In this document: positions 1-8,653 of the stretch, piece after piece
How the letters are laid out: each line of letters starts with the position of its first letter
Numbering within the stretch: position 1 is the stretch's first letter
From: Poseidonibacter parvus
GTDB taxonomy: Bacteria; Campylobacterota; Campylobacteria; Campylobacterales; Arcobacteraceae
DNA length: 64,000 nucleotides
Assembly: GCF_001956695.1 (NCBI RefSeq)
Contig: NZ_CP019070.1
Location: forward strand, 682,001 to 746,000
Reading direction: 5' to 3'
The notes under the pieces: generated by a model
What the model was told of the DNA's origin: nothing
What the model saw: the letters and a program-made list of their open reading frames with translations, nothing else
Database searches by the model: none
Made by a program: the position numbers and the translations under genes

Positions 1-912
1 AACAAAACCAGTTGCATAAACAACAGATTTTCTTGCTTCCTTAGCATTACCAACAGTAAAAAATCTCATAAGAACGTGAGGTAAACCAGCAGTTCCTAAC
101 ATAAGAGCCATACCTAAAGAAATAGCAGAAATAGGGTCAGAAATAAATCCACCAGGAGCAAGAATTGATTCACCTGCTGAATGATTTTCAACAGCTTGAA
201 CTGCTAAAGATTCAAAAGAGAAATCAAAGTGATATAAAACCATAATTGCCATGAATGATACACCTGAAAGTAATAAACAAGCTTTGATAATTTGTACCCA
301 AGTAGTTGCTAGCATTCCACCAAATGTAACATATACAATCATTAATGCACCAACCATGAATACAGCATATTCATATTCCATACCAAATAATACTTGAATT
401 AATTTACCAGCTCCAACCATTTGAGCAATTAAATATAAAATTACAACGGCAATAGAACCAAACGCAGCAAGAGTTCTAATTTCTTTTTGGCCTAATCTAT
501 AAGCAGCAATATCAGCAAAAGTAAATTTACCTAAGTTTCTTAACTTTTCTGCCATAAAGAATAAAATAACTGGCCAACCAACTAGGAATGAAACTGCATA
601 GATAACACCATCATAACCTTTTAAGTAAATAAGACCTGAAACTCCTAAGAATGCAGCAGCAGACATGTAATCTCCAGCAATTGCTAAACCATTTTGAAAA
701 CCTGTAATTCCACCACCAGCAGTATAAAAATCACTTGCAGATTTAGTTTTACTAGCAGCCCAGTAAGTAATACCAAGTGTACCAGCAATAAAAATTAAGA
801 ACATAATAATCGCAGGAATATTAAGATCTCTTTGAACCGCTTCAAATTCAGCATCACCAGCAGCAAACGCTGTTAGTGCAAAAATTGTAATTAGTGTTAA
901 TATTTTAAGCAT
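1..912 (-). CDS. actP: Acetate/cation symporter ActP-like, copy 1 (partial, C-terminal part outside the window)
   Basis: Inner-membrane sodium:solute symporter (SSS family) expected to import acetate or related monocarboxylates with a cation. Only the first 304 codons are in the window. The N-terminus is hydrophobic and signal-like, ending in an AAG-type region, followed by the DFYTAGGG and [10 protein letters not shown] segments typical of ActP. By eye it is very similar to the complete copy at 1586-3238, so the pair arose by duplication. Its ATG overlaps the stop of the upstream DUF485 gene (TAATG), which implies translational coupling. Substrate is inferred from family; other short-chain acids are possible. 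Confidence 0.85.
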   Translation of the reverse strand, partial: MLKILTLITIFALTAFAAGDAEFEAVQRDLNIPAIIMFLIFIAGTLGITYWAASKTKSASDFYTAGGGITGFQNGLAIAGDYMSAAAFLGVSGLIYLKGYDGVIYAVSFLVGWPVILFFMAEKLRNLGKFTFADIAAYRLGQKEIRTLAAFGSIAVVILYLIAQMVGAGKLIQVLFGMEYEYAVFMVGALMIVYVTFGGMLATTWVQIIKACLLLSGVSFMAIMVLYHFDFSFESLAVQAVENHSAGESILAPGGFISDPISAISLGMALMLGTAGLPHVLMRFFTVGNAKEARKSVVYATGFV

Positions 913-1226
913 TAAATTAAATCCTTTACATCTTTTTTAATTTCATTTGTTAAGTCTTCAAACTCACCATTTGCTCTTTTTACATAAATAAGAGTTGTAA
1001 TAAAACTAATAACTAAGATTGCTAAAGCAATTGGAAAAGCTATTGTAGTAACTCCATCACCAATTTTTGTTGCTAATACTTCTTTGTTAAATGCAATTAC
1101 CATGATAAATGTATAAAACATTACTAATACAAAAACACCTAATTTTATACCGAAACTAGTTCTTTTAGATACTAATTCTTGATACTTTGGATTAGATTCA
1201 ATTCGTTCAACTAAGTCCTTGTTCAT
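912..1226 (-). CDS. DUF485 (YjcH-like) small membrane protein, copy 1
   Basis: A 104-residue protein with two predicted membrane helices (about residues 27-47 and 58-82) and the conserved ending [19 protein letters not shown]485 proteins are the usual partner encoded directly before ActP; their exact role is unknown, perhaps stabilising or regulating the symporter. It shares 74 of 104 residues with the second copy at 3238-3552, mostly in the C-terminal helix and tail. The start follows a purine-rich site (AAGGAAG) and the stop overlaps the actP start. Confidence 0.88.
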   Translation of the reverse strand: MNKDLVERIESNPKYQELVSKRTSFGIKLGVFVLVMFYTFIMVIAFNKEVLATKIGDGVTTIAFPIALAILVISFITTLIYVKRANGEFEDLTNEIKKDVKDLI

Positions 1227-1257
1227 TCTGCTTCCTTGTCATATAATATAACTAAAT

Positions 1258-1263
1258 ATTATA
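1258..1263 (-). promoter_or_regulatory. Possible -10 element for the DUF485-ActP copy 1 operon
   Basis: Reads TATAAT on the minus strand, 31 bp upstream of the DUF485 start at 1226. No good -35 hexamer is placed at 16-18 bp; a TTGATT lies 19 bp away. Weak -35 elements are usual in Campylobacterota. Chance occurrence is quite possible in such AT-rich DNA. Confidence 0.35.
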
Positions 1264-1303
1264 CTTATATTTAAATTTTGATAATCAATGCTAATGATTG
1301 TAG

Positions 1304-1318
1304 TAGCATTAAAATAGC
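1304..1318 (-). promoter_or_regulatory. TAGC direct repeat pair, 11-bp period (putative response-regulator site)
   Basis: Two TAGCA copies start at 1304 and 1315, exactly one helical turn apart. The same spacing occurs upstream of the other two symporter operons (3616-3630; 8554-8568; 8604-8618). OmpR-family regulators bind such phased direct repeats, and an OmpR-type regulator is encoded at 8654-9316. Function is inferred. Confidence 0.4.
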
Positions 1319-1541
1319 AAATCTTAATTTATTATACATAGATAAGATCATAAAAAGTTCAAAAATCATAAAAAGTTATGTAGAAATAATGTACATTTTG
1401 TAAAAAAGTAACAAAAATAAGCATAATAAATTATTAAATTTAATAGTAAAATTTAATATCAATTTAAGGTATGTTAAAAAGCTATATTATAATATTAAAA
1501 ATTATATATTTTGAGTAGTATAGTAATATAAAGAGATAAAT

Positions 1542-1572
1542 TGTTACTAAAGAGATAAACTCTTTAGTAACA
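1542..1572 (-). terminator. Hairpin downstream of actP copy 2
   Basis: A perfect 13-bp inverted repeat (TGTTACTAAAGAG with its complement) around a 5-nt loop, 14 bp past the actP copy 2 stop. The T-run is better on the plus side (ATTATTTTTCT) than on the minus side, so termination strength for the minus transcript is uncertain. Confidence 0.6.
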
Positions 1573-1585
1573 TTATTTTTCTAAT

Positions 1586-3238
1586 CTAGTGATCAACAGC
1601 ACCATCAGCGCCGAAACCAGTTTCCGCTCTAACTTTTTGTGCTTCGAAAGCATGAATTTCATCTTTTGCTCTTTGCGATTTATCAGTAATTGAGAAGAAC
1701 CAAATACTTATAAATGCAACAGCAACAGAGAATAGTGCAGGGTGTTTATAAGGGAAGATAGCTTCTTCATTTCCTAATACAGAGACCCAAACAACAGGAC
1801 CTAATATCACAAGTACAACAGCAGTGATAAGACCCATAAGTCCACCAATAAATGCACCTCTTGTAGTTAATTTAGACCAATAAATTGATAAGAAAAGAAT
1901 TGGGAAATTTGCAGATGCTGCAATAGCAAATGCAAGTCCTACCATAAATGCAATATTTTGATGTTCAAAAGCAATACCTAATGCAACACCAACAACACCA
2001 ATAATAATAACAGATCTTTTTGAAACTGCCATTTCTTTTGCTTCATCAGCTTTACCTTTACAAATTACATTAGCATAAATATCATGAGATATTGCAGATG
2101 CACCAGCTAGTGTAAGTCCTGAAACAACAGCTAAAATAGTAGCAAATGCAACAGCTGAAATAAATCCTAAGAATATATCTCCACCAACAAAATGTGATAA
2201 GTGAATTGCAGCCATATTATTTCCACCAAATAGTTTTCCATCAACAAAATACTGTGCACCTGCATCAGAATTTAAGAAAACAATTGCTCCTAATCCGATA
2301 ATTGCAATTACTAAATAGAAGTAACCAATAAAACCAGTTGCATAAACAACAGATTTTCTTGCTTCCTTTGCATTACCAACTGTAAAGAATCTCATTAAAA
2401 CATGAGGTAAACCAGCAGTTCCTAACATTAATGCAAGACCAAGTGAAATAGCAGAAATAGGATCAGAAATAAAACCACCTGGTGCCATAATATCTTGACC
2501 TAAGGTATGTGTTTCAACAGCTTTTGTAGCTAATAATGTAAAATCAAAATCAAATTGTTGTAAAATCAAGAATGCCATAAATGTTACACCTGATAATAAT
2601 AAAACTGCTTTAATAATTTGTACCCAAGTAGTTGCAAGCATACCACCAAAAGTAACATAAATAATCATCATAACACCAACAAGCATTACAGCATATTCAT
2701 ATTCTAAACCAAATAATACTTGAATTAATTTTCCAGAACCAACCATTTGTGCGATTAAATATAATGTAACAACTGATAAAGAACCAAATGCTGCTAATAC
2801 TCTAATTTCTTTTTGACCAAGTCTAAAAGCTGCAATATCGGCAAAAGTAAATTTACCTAAGTTTCTTAATTTTTCAGCCATTAAGAATAAAATTACAGGC
2901 CATCCAACTAAGAATCCAACTGCATAAACTAAACCATCATAACCTTTTAAGTAAACTAAACCAGAAAGTCCAAGGAATGATGCAGCTGACATATAATCAC
3001 CAGCAATTGCCATACCATTTTGGAATCCAGTTATTCCTCCACCTGCTGTATAAAAGTCACTTGCAGATTTTGTTTTGCTAGCTGCCCAATAAGTAACACC
3101 TAAAGTTGCTCCAATAAATACAAAGAACATTACAATCGCAGGAATATTAATATCTCTTTGAACCGCTTCAAATTCTGCATCACCAGCTGCGAATGCAGCA
3201 ATTGCAAAAATAGAAATTAGTGCTAAAATTCTAAACAT
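1586..3238 (-). CDS. actP: Acetate/cation symporter ActP-like, copy 2
   Basis: A complete 550-residue SSS-family transporter, the normal length for ActP. It has a cleavable-looking hydrophobic N-terminus (residues 1-18), about 13 membrane helices, the DFYTAGGG segment near residue 62 and [16 protein letters not shown] in the middle, both characteristic of acetate permeases. It is expected to import acetate with Na+ or H+. It lies directly after a DUF485 gene with start and stop sharing one base. It is a paralogue of the truncated copy at the left edge and more distantly of the 626-residue symporter at 6330-8210. Substrate could also be propionate, pyruvate or another monocarboxylate. Confidence 0.9.
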   Translation of the reverse strand: MFRILALISIFAIAAFAAGDAEFEAVQRDINIPAIVMFFVFIGATLGVTYWAASKTKSASDFYTAGGGITGFQNGMAIAGDYMSAASFLGLSGLVYLKGYDGLVYAVGFLVGWPVILFLMAEKLRNLGKFTFADIAAFRLGQKEIRVLAAFGSLSVVTLYLIAQMVGSGKLIQVLFGLEYEYAVMLVGVMMIIYVTFGGMLATTWVQIIKAVLLLSGVTFMAFLILQQFDFDFTLLATKAVETHTLGQDIMAPGGFISDPISAISLGLALMLGTAGLPHVLMRFFTVGNAKEARKSVVYATGFIGYFYLVIAIIGLGAIVFLNSDAGAQYFVDGKLFGGNNMAAIHLSHFVGGDIFLGFISAVAFATILAVVSGLTLAGASAISHDIYANVICKGKADEAKEMAVSKRSVIIIGVVGVALGIAFEHQNIAFMVGLAFAIAASANFPILFLSIYWSKLTTRGAFIGGLMGLITAVVLVILGPVVWVSVLGNEEAIFPYKHPALFSVAVAFISIWFFSITDKSQRAKDEIHAFEAQKVRAETGFGADGAVDH

Positions 3239-3552
3239 TATAATGCATCCTTTATATCTTCTCTTATTTCATTTGTTAAATCTTCAAATTCACCATTTGC
3301 TCTTTTTACATAAATTAATGTAGTAATAAAACTAATAACAATAATAGCTGCTGCAATTGGAAATGCTACTGTCATTACACCATCACCTAATTTTGTACCT
3401 AATAAAGTTGGTTCAAATGCTATAGTTAAAATGTATGCATAAAACATAACTAATACAAAAATTGCAAGTTTGATTGAAAAACTTGACCTTTTTTTAATTA
3501 GTTCTTGATACTTTGGGTTGTTTTTGATTCGTTGTACTAACTCATCATTCAT
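3238..3552 (-). CDS. DUF485 (YjcH-like) small membrane protein, copy 2
   Basis: A 104-residue two-helix membrane protein, 71 percent identical to copy 1 at 912-1226. The strongest conservation is in the second helix and the tail that follows ([18 protein letters not shown]). It begins after a strong TAGGAGG ribosome-binding site and its TAA overlaps the ATG of actP copy 2. Its place immediately before ActP is the standard arrangement; biochemical role unknown. Confidence 0.88.
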   Translation of the reverse strand: MNDELVQRIKNNPKYQELIKKRSSFSIKLAIFVLVMFYAYILTIAFEPTLLGTKLGDGVMTVAFPIAAAIIVISFITTLIYVKRANGEFEDLTNEIREDIKDAL

Positions 3553-3615
3553 TTCTGCCTCCTACGGTTTATTAAATGAAGAAAATTAATATATTCTAAT
3601 TGAAAAATTAAAACA

Positions 3616-3630
3616 TAGCAATAGTCTAGC
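3616..3630 (-). promoter_or_regulatory. TAGC direct repeat pair, 11-bp period, upstream of DUF485-ActP copy 2
   Basis: TAGC occurs at 3616-3619 and 3627-3630, each followed by A, 64 bp upstream of the DUF485 copy 2 start. A TATATT box on the minus strand at 3588-3593 lies about two helical turns closer to the gene. Same motif and spacing as before the other two symporter operons; proposed operator, inferred. Confidence 0.4.
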
Positions 3631-3741
3631 ATTTTAAAAATGAGCCTAATTATAGTAGTATAAAATTATGTTAAAGAGGTGTTTAGGGTATTTAAGTTTA
3701 ATTTAAATTTAAATAATAATAAGTGTAACTTTTAGAAGCGC

Positions 3742-3778
3742 CAAGGAGTAAAAGAATAATTTATTCTTTTACTCCTTG
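3742..3778 (-). terminator. Long perfect hairpin after the exonuclease gene
   Basis: An 18-bp perfect inverted repeat (CAAGGAGTAAAAGAATAA and its complement) around a single base, beginning 5 bp after the exonuclease stop. It is far longer than chance allows and sits where a terminator for the minus-strand DUF294-exonuclease transcript is expected, though no long T-run follows it on that strand. Confidence 0.7.
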
Positions 3779-3783
3779 ATATT

Positions 3784-4416
3784 TTAGCTTGTGTAAAATG
3801 TTGTTTTTGCTGGAGTTAAGTTTCTAAGTTTTAAAAACATCATTGATGTCATAATTGCATCATTTAAAGCATCATGTTTTCCTAAAGATGGAATATCTAG
3901 TTCTTTCATAATAGTATCAAATTTTAAATCAATAAATTCATATTCACTAGTTTTTTTCTTTGATTTAAAAAACATTGATGATACTTCAATACTTTCATTT
4001 GGTAAGTTTATTCCAATATATTGTTTAGTGTATTTTGAGATCATTGCTATATCAAATTTTATGTAATAGCCAACTATTGGACGAGAGCCAATAAAATCTA
4101 ATAATTTTAGTATTGCTTTTTTAGGACTTACTGCATTTTCTAAATCTATAGGACGTATATGATGAATTTTAATAGATTCAGCACTAATATTTTTTGAAGG
4201 CTTAACAAAAATATTAAACGTTTCTCTCATAATTACCTTATTATCTTTTATATGAACTGCACCAATAGAAAGTATTTCGTCTTTTCTTGGGCTTAACCCT
4301 GTTGTCTCACAATCTAGACATACATATTCATTATTTAAAGGTTCATCAAATAAGAAGTCATATTTCTTATCTTTTAATTTTTTTCTATTCCAATTTTTTA
4401 AAAACTTGTTAAACAT
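3784..4416 (-). CDS. DEDDh-family 3'-5' exonuclease (DnaQ/PolC epsilon-like)
   Basis: A 210-residue soluble protein with the DEDDh exonuclease signature: LDCETTGL near residue 35 (metal-binding D and E), VGYYIKFDIAMI near residue 117 (third acid) and KHDALNDAIMT near residue 180 (His and last Asp). It probably removes nucleotides from DNA or RNA 3' ends. Lacking a polymerase or RNase T context, the substrate cannot be read from sequence. Its ATG overlaps the stop of the upstream DUF294 gene (TAATG). The exonuclease/DUF294/symporter neighbourhood recurs in other proteobacteria, which hints at a signalling or regulatory role rather than replication proofreading. Confidence 0.85.
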   Translation of the reverse strand: MFNKFLKNWNRKKLKDKKYDFLFDEPLNNEYVCLDCETTGLSPRKDEILSIGAVHIKDNKVIMRETFNIFVKPSKNISAESIKIHHIRPIDLENAVSPKKAILKLLDFIGSRPIVGYYIKFDIAMISKYTKQYIGINLPNESIEVSSMFFKSKKKTSEYEFIDLKFDTIMKELDIPSLGKHDALNDAIMTSMMFLKLRNLTPAKTTFYTS

Positions 4417-6233
4417 TATGAAATCTTATCTGTTTTAAAAGAGTAGGCTATAAACTTTTTAAAATCAATTACAATTTTGAAAGAATCTTTTAATAAATCT
4501 CGTTCAATTTTACCAAGGTTATGAGTATCTATTTCATTGTTTATTTCTTTATTTTCAAGTATTTTAACTAGTTGAGACTTTAATCTTAAAGTATTTACAA
4601 CATCAAAAGCTTCAAGTAATTCGGCAGCTTTTTCTTTTTCTAAAACTTTTCTTTGCTCTAATATTTTGATTCTTTTTACTGTTGTAGTTTCTCTAATTTT
4701 TTCTCTTAATGCTAATGATCTAATACCTTGAACAATTGGGAAAACTGCAGTTTTTTTAATATCTATATAATGTACTTTTGTCATAAAATTTGCAACCGTA
4801 CTAGGTGTGTCAAAAGCTAAAGTAGCTTTTGCAAAATATGCCATAAAAACATCTTTGTCATGTAGTTTATCAAATAAATCATCTTTTAAATTAATTAAAA
4901 GTTGCTTGTCTCCTGCAACTGCAAAAGAATCAAAGAAAATAGCTAAATCCATATAATTTTGCATATCAGGAGCATCGATCCATCTTTTTGTCTCTTCTTT
5001 ATATTCACTAACAGTTTTACACCAAAATGGATTAGAAACCATAATATTACCTTCACAAGGAGGATAACCAAAATCTATAAGATGTGCTGTCAGTTTTTCC
5101 ATATAAGGTCGATATAAATTTACGTCAACGCCATCTTTAATAACTAATGCATTGTCTTGGTCAGTTTTTATGATTTGCTCATTTCTTCCTTCACTTCCCA
5201 TAACAATCAAACATGCATCTTTTTTAAGTTCAGTTGGAACAACTAAGTTATATAGTTTTTGGTAAACTTTTGTATTTAGTTGTCCAATCAAATTTGAGAT
5301 ATGGTTTACTTTCACACCTTTTGCTTGTAAACTTTTAATAATATTAATTAAATCATTACTTGAATTTTTTAATTCTTCAATTGTTTTAGCTTTCTTGATT
5401 TTTGTATCAACAACATATGTATTATTAGCAAAATGTGATAGAACATCAATTTGTTCTAAAACACCAATCATTTTACCTTCATTATTTGTTACACCAATTC
5501 TTTTGATATTTCTTTTGATTAAAACTGTAAGTGCTTCAAATAAGTAGTCATCATTACAAATAGTCATTAATGGGAATACCGCAATATCAGATACTGGTAT
5601 ATCAAGAGTTCTTTTCTCTAATAATACTTTAACTTTTAGAAGTGAATCTGTAATTATCCCATAAGTTTCATCTTCTTTTTTTACAATAATTGTTGATGTT
5701 TTAAAGTTCATTGATTTTTCAATAGCATCTATTAATTTTGTATTCTCATCAACTATACAAGCTTCATGTATAATTGTATCTTCAACTTTTGCAATCATAA
5801 AAGATGATAATTCAGATGTATACTCTTTGTCTTTTAATGTTTGAATTTTATTTACAAGGTTTTTTAAAAAAAAATCTTTAAATTTTTGATTTTCTTCAAT
5901 TAGCTTTAAAAATGTTTTCTTTTCTAATTCGTAACAAATTAAATCTTCATGAACTTTAAAAGTATGTTTTGTTTCATTATATATTAAAGAGTTAGCATCA
6001 AAGGAATCTTCTTGATGATAATCCATAACAACTTCATCATCACTATATTCATAAACTGAACCTTTTATAATAATAAAGAAATGATTAGATATTTTACTTG
6101 GACAAATTAATGTTGAATCTTTTGGATAATAAGCTATATCCATATGTTTAATACAATCGTTGATTTGATTTTGATTTAAAACTTCGAAAGGATGTATATT
6201 TGAAAGAAAGTCTTCTTGATCTCTTAAGCTCAT
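4416..6233 (-). CDS. cNMP-binding/CBS/DUF294 putative nucleotidyltransferase
   Basis: A 605-residue soluble protein with an N-terminal cyclic-nucleotide-binding-like domain (about residues 15-130), a pair of CBS domains (about 150-270), a DUF294 nucleotidyltransferase domain with VMGSEGRNEQ followed by KTDQDNAL (the GS and DxD-type metal residues, about 340-370), and the DUF294 C-terminal helical domain. The family resembles the uridylyltransferase part of GlnD and is thought to modify or sense a signal, but no target is established. It lies between a symporter operon and an exonuclease gene with which it is coupled. A role in controlling transport activity is an inference from context. Confidence 0.85.
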   Translation of the reverse strand: MSLRDQEDFLSNIHPFEVLNQNQINDCIKHMDIAYYPKDSTLICPSKISNHFFIIIKGSVYEYSDDEVVMDYHQEDSFDANSLIYNETKHTFKVHEDLICYELEKKTFLKLIEENQKFKDFFLKNLVNKIQTLKDKEYTSELSSFMIAKVEDTIIHEACIVDENTKLIDAIEKSMNFKTSTIIVKKEDETYGIITDSLLKVKVLLEKRTLDIPVSDIAVFPLMTICNDDYLFEALTVLIKRNIKRIGVTNNEGKMIGVLEQIDVLSHFANNTYVVDTKIKKAKTIEELKNSSNDLINIIKSLQAKGVKVNHISNLIGQLNTKVYQKLYNLVVPTELKKDACLIVMGSEGRNEQIIKTDQDNALVIKDGVDVNLYRPYMEKLTAHLIDFGYPPCEGNIMVSNPFWCKTVSEYKEETKRWIDAPDMQNYMDLAIFFDSFAVAGDKQLLINLKDDLFDKLHDKDVFMAYFAKATLAFDTPSTVANFMTKVHYIDIKKTAVFPIVQGIRSLALREKIRETTTVKRIKILEQRKVLEKEKAAELLEAFDVVNTLRLKSQLVKILENKEINNEIDTHNLGKIERDLLKDSFKIVIDFKKFIAYSFKTDKIS

Positions 6234-6292
6234 TAAGTTTCCTTGAATTAGTATTTTTTTATATTAATTAATTTTAACATAAAAAAATACTA

Positions 6293-6316
6293 AAAGTATG
6301 CCCAAGGGCATACTTT
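6293..6316 (-). terminator. Rho-independent terminator of the DUF4212-symporter operon
   Basis: An 11-bp perfect stem (AAAGTATGCCC and complement) with a 2-base centre lies 14 bp after the symporter stop. On the minus strand it is followed by TTAGTATTTTTTT, a fitting T-run. It separates the symporter operon from the DUF294 gene. Confidence 0.8.
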
Positions 6317-6329
6317 ATAGTAAGTCTAA

Positions 6330-8210
6330 CTAGTGATCAACAGCCTCACCAGCTCCAGAAGGAATTCTGATTGACTCTACAAGATCTTGAATCTCTTGTG
6401 GAGGCTCAGGAGTCATTCTAGAAATAACTAACGCCACTACTAAGTGAAGTATTGTTCCAATCGTACCGAAGCTCGCTGGAGAAATTCCTAAGAAGTAATC
6501 TTCAGGTTTTCCGCCACCCCAGATGAAATAGAACGCATAACCAACAGTTGCAACAAGACCAGTAATAATACCAGCAATCGCACCCTCTTTGTTCATTCTC
6601 TTATCAAATACACCAAGGATAATTGTTGGGAAGAATGCAGCTGCAGCAATACCAAATGCTAAAGCAACAACTTGTGCAACAAATCCTGGAGGGTTAATCC
6701 CTAAGTACCCCGCAACACAAATAGCAGCTACTGCTGATATTCTTGCATAAGTTAACTCTGTTTTTTCATTTAATGTTGATTTACCAGTTTCTTTGTCTTT
6801 GTAAACAACTTGTCCCATAAGGTCATGAGAAATTGCTGATGCAATTACAAGTAATAACCCTGCTGCTGTTGATAATGCTGCTGCTAAACCACCAGCTGCA
6901 ATAAATGCAATTACCCAGTTAGGTAAGTTTGCAATTTCAGGATTCGCAAGTACCATGATATCTCTATCAACGTATAACTCATTTGCAATTCCGTTACCTT
7001 TAGCAAGTTCTGCAGCATCTGCAGCACCTTTACCATTAGTTACAAGTCTATGTCCATCTTCGCCTCTTTTATCACCATCAAATGCTGGTTTACCTTTAGC
7101 TCCATCGAATGCTTTACCTGTAGCATATTGAATTTTACCATCGCCATTTCTATCATGCCATGCAATTAATCCACCATTTTCCCAAGTTTTAAACCAGTTC
7201 CCATTGTTACCTTCAATCTCACCATTTACAAACGCTTTATATTCAGTGTTTTGTAAGTTTTTGATTAAGTTAACTCTTGAGAATGCAGCAACAGAAGAAA
7301 TAGTTGTATACATAATCGCAATAAAGATTAACGCCCATCCAGCAGATATTCTAGCATCTTTAACAGTTGGTACTGTAAAGAATCTAACAATAACGTGAGG
7401 AAGTCCAGCAGTACCAAGCATTAACGCTGTAGTTAACATAAATGTATTCCATAAGTTACCTGGTTGTGTATATTCAGTAAATCCTAAATCAGAAATAGAC
7501 TGATCAAGTGCATGTAACAGATATGTTCCTTCAGGAATTACAGAAACTCCAGAATCAAATGCAAATGTAGTTTGACCAAACACACCTAATTGAGGAATGA
7601 ATGTATCAGTAACTTGTAATGATAAGAAAATTGCAGGAATCATGTATGCAAAAATCATAACAACATATTGAGCAACTTGTGTATATGTAATACCTTTCAT
7701 TCCACCTAAAACAGAATAGAAGAATACAACACCCATACCGATTAATACACCAGTATTTACATCAACTTGTAAGAATCTAGAGAATACAATTCCAACACCT
7801 CTCATTTGTCCAGCAACATATGTGAACGAAACGAAGATAACTGAAATAACTGCAACTAATCTAGCTGTGTCAGAGTAGTATCTGTCACCAACAAAATCAG
7901 GAACTGTAAACTTACCAAATTTTCTTAAGTAAGGAGCAAGTAACATTGCAAGTAGAACGTATCCACCAGTCCAACCCATTAAGAAAGCACCACCATCAGA
8001 ACCTTTAAAAGAAATAAGACCTGCTAGTGAAATAAATGAAGCTGCTGACATCCAGTCTGCTGCTGTCGCCATACCATTTGCAATTGGATGAACACCACCA
8101 CCTGCAACATAGAAATCTTTAGTTGAACCAGCTTTTGCCCATAAAGCAATACCAATATAAACTGCGAATGAAATACCTACAAATAGGTAAATTAATGATT
8201 GTAATTCCAT
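6330..8210 (-). CDS. Sodium/monocarboxylate symporter, VC_2705-type, partner of DUF4212
   Basis: A 626-residue SSS-family transporter, longer than ActP. N-terminal helices and the GGGVHPIANGMATAADWMSAASF region match the VC_2705 subfamily that pairs with DUF4212 proteins; [16 protein letters not shown] is at about 265-280. The extra length is a hydrophilic insert at about residues 317-425 between two membrane helices. It contains D353-R-N-G-D-G-K-I360, which looks like an EF-hand calcium loop, and further Asp/Gly-rich sequence. A GGAG site precedes the ATG. Acetate or another carboxylate is the likely substrate. Distantly paralogous to the two ActP copies. Confidence 0.87.
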   Translation of the reverse strand: MELQSLIYLFVGISFAVYIGIALWAKAGSTKDFYVAGGGVHPIANGMATAADWMSAASFISLAGLISFKGSDGGAFLMGWTGGYVLLAMLLAPYLRKFGKFTVPDFVGDRYYSDTARLVAVISVIFVSFTYVAGQMRGVGIVFSRFLQVDVNTGVLIGMGVVFFYSVLGGMKGITYTQVAQYVVMIFAYMIPAIFLSLQVTDTFIPQLGVFGQTTFAFDSGVSVIPEGTYLLHALDQSISDLGFTEYTQPGNLWNTFMLTTALMLGTAGLPHVIVRFFTVPTVKDARISAGWALIFIAIMYTTISSVAAFSRVNLIKNLQNTEYKAFVNGEIEGNNGNWFKTWENGGLIAWHDRNGDGKIQYATGKAFDGAKGKPAFDGDKRGEDGHRLVTNGKGAADAAELAKGNGIANELYVDRDIMVLANPEIANLPNWVIAFIAAGGLAAALSTAAGLLLVIASAISHDLMGQVVYKDKETGKSTLNEKTELTYARISAVAAICVAGYLGINPPGFVAQVVALAFGIAAAAFFPTIILGVFDKRMNKEGAIAGIITGLVATVGYAFYFIWGGGKPEDYFLGISPASFGTIGTILHLVVALVISRMTPEPPQEIQDLVESIRIPSGAGEAVDH

Positions 8211-8222
8211 TTTTTGAATCTC

Positions 8223-8477
8223 CTATTCGTGAACGCCGTATTTCTCGTCAATTCCTGTCATTACTTTAACGTAAACAAAAATTAATACTACGAATACATA
8301 AATTGCACCTTGTTGTGCAAACCAAAATCCTAATTTAACACCACTAATCTCAATAGCGTTAAGTTCGTTAATAAATAAAATACCACAACCGAAAGAAACA
8401 ATAAACCAAACTACAAGTAGTTTAAGAATCATTGAAATGTTTTCTTTCCAGTATGCTTGTGCCTTTTCTGGACTCAT
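8223..8477 (-). CDS. DUF4212 small subunit of sodium/substrate symporter
   Basis: An 84-residue protein beginning MSPEKAQAYWKENI, the usual DUF4212 start, with two membrane helices (about 16-40 and 49-72). I choose the ATG at 8477 because TAAGGAG lies 6 bp upstream; an in-frame ATG at 8501 would add eight residues without a comparable site. DUF4212 proteins accompany the large symporter encoded 12 bp downstream and are considered a small subunit. Confidence 0.87.
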   Translation of the reverse strand: MSPEKAQAYWKENISMILKLLVVWFIVSFGCGILFINELNAIEISGVKLGFWFAQQGAIYVFVVLIFVYVKVMTGIDEKYGVHE

Positions 8478-8536
8478 CCTGCTCTCCTTATTTTTTATCA
8501 TTAAATAAATGAATCATTTAATAATTTAACATTGAA

Positions 8537-8542
8537 AGTATA
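8537..8542 (-). promoter_or_regulatory. Probable -10 element for the DUF4212-symporter operon
   Basis: TATACT on the minus strand, 60 bp before the DUF4212 start. The expected -35 position has no TTGACA-like hexamer and instead overlaps the proximal TAGC repeat pair at 8554-8568, as in promoters activated by a response regulator. Confidence 0.4.
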
Positions 8543-8550
8543 ATAAGTGT

Positions 8551-8618
8551 AGATAGCAAAAAGATAGCAATTAAAATTTTTTTTGAAAAGTTTTTTTTGA
8601 AGGTAGCGTTAAGGTAGC
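8551..8618 (-). promoter_or_regulatory. Two pairs of phased direct repeats upstream of DUF4212-symporter
   Basis: AGATAGC occurs at 8551 and 8562, and AGGTAGC at 8601 and 8612: two pairs, each with an 11-bp period. On the transcribed strand this reads GCTAYCT-N4-GCTAYCT. An 8-bp inverted repeat TAGCGTTA/TAACGCTA (8604-8611, 8622-8629) overlaps the distal pair. The layout fits binding of two dimers of an OmpR-family regulator, and such a regulator is encoded by the adjacent gene. Binding is inferred. Confidence 0.5.
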
Positions 8619-8632
8619 AAATAACGCTAGTA

Positions 8633-8651
8633 AAGCCCAAATAATGGGCTT
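8633..8651 (-). terminator. Short hairpin after the response-regulator gene
   Basis: AAGCCCA and its complement form a 7-bp stem with a 5-nt loop immediately after the regulator stop at 8654. The following bases on the minus strand are only weakly T-rich, so readthrough is possible. Confidence 0.45.
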
Positions 8652-8653
8652 AG

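Larger units (their letters stand above)
1227..1585. other. Intergenic region between the two DUF485-ActP pairs
   Basis: A 359-bp gap without a credible gene. It holds, on the minus strand, a TATAAT box at 1258-1263 upstream of DUF485 copy 1, a pair of TAGC repeats 11 bp apart at 1304-1318 (see separate entry), and at 1542-1572 a 13-bp inverted repeat just downstream of actP copy 2. The remainder is very AT-rich and shows nothing else recognisable. Confidence 0.6.

Noticed and set aside
7204-7398. Plus-strand open frame of 64 codons inside the DUF4212-linked symporter
   Set aside because: Antisense to a clear transporter gene, with no ribosome-binding site and no recognisable protein features.
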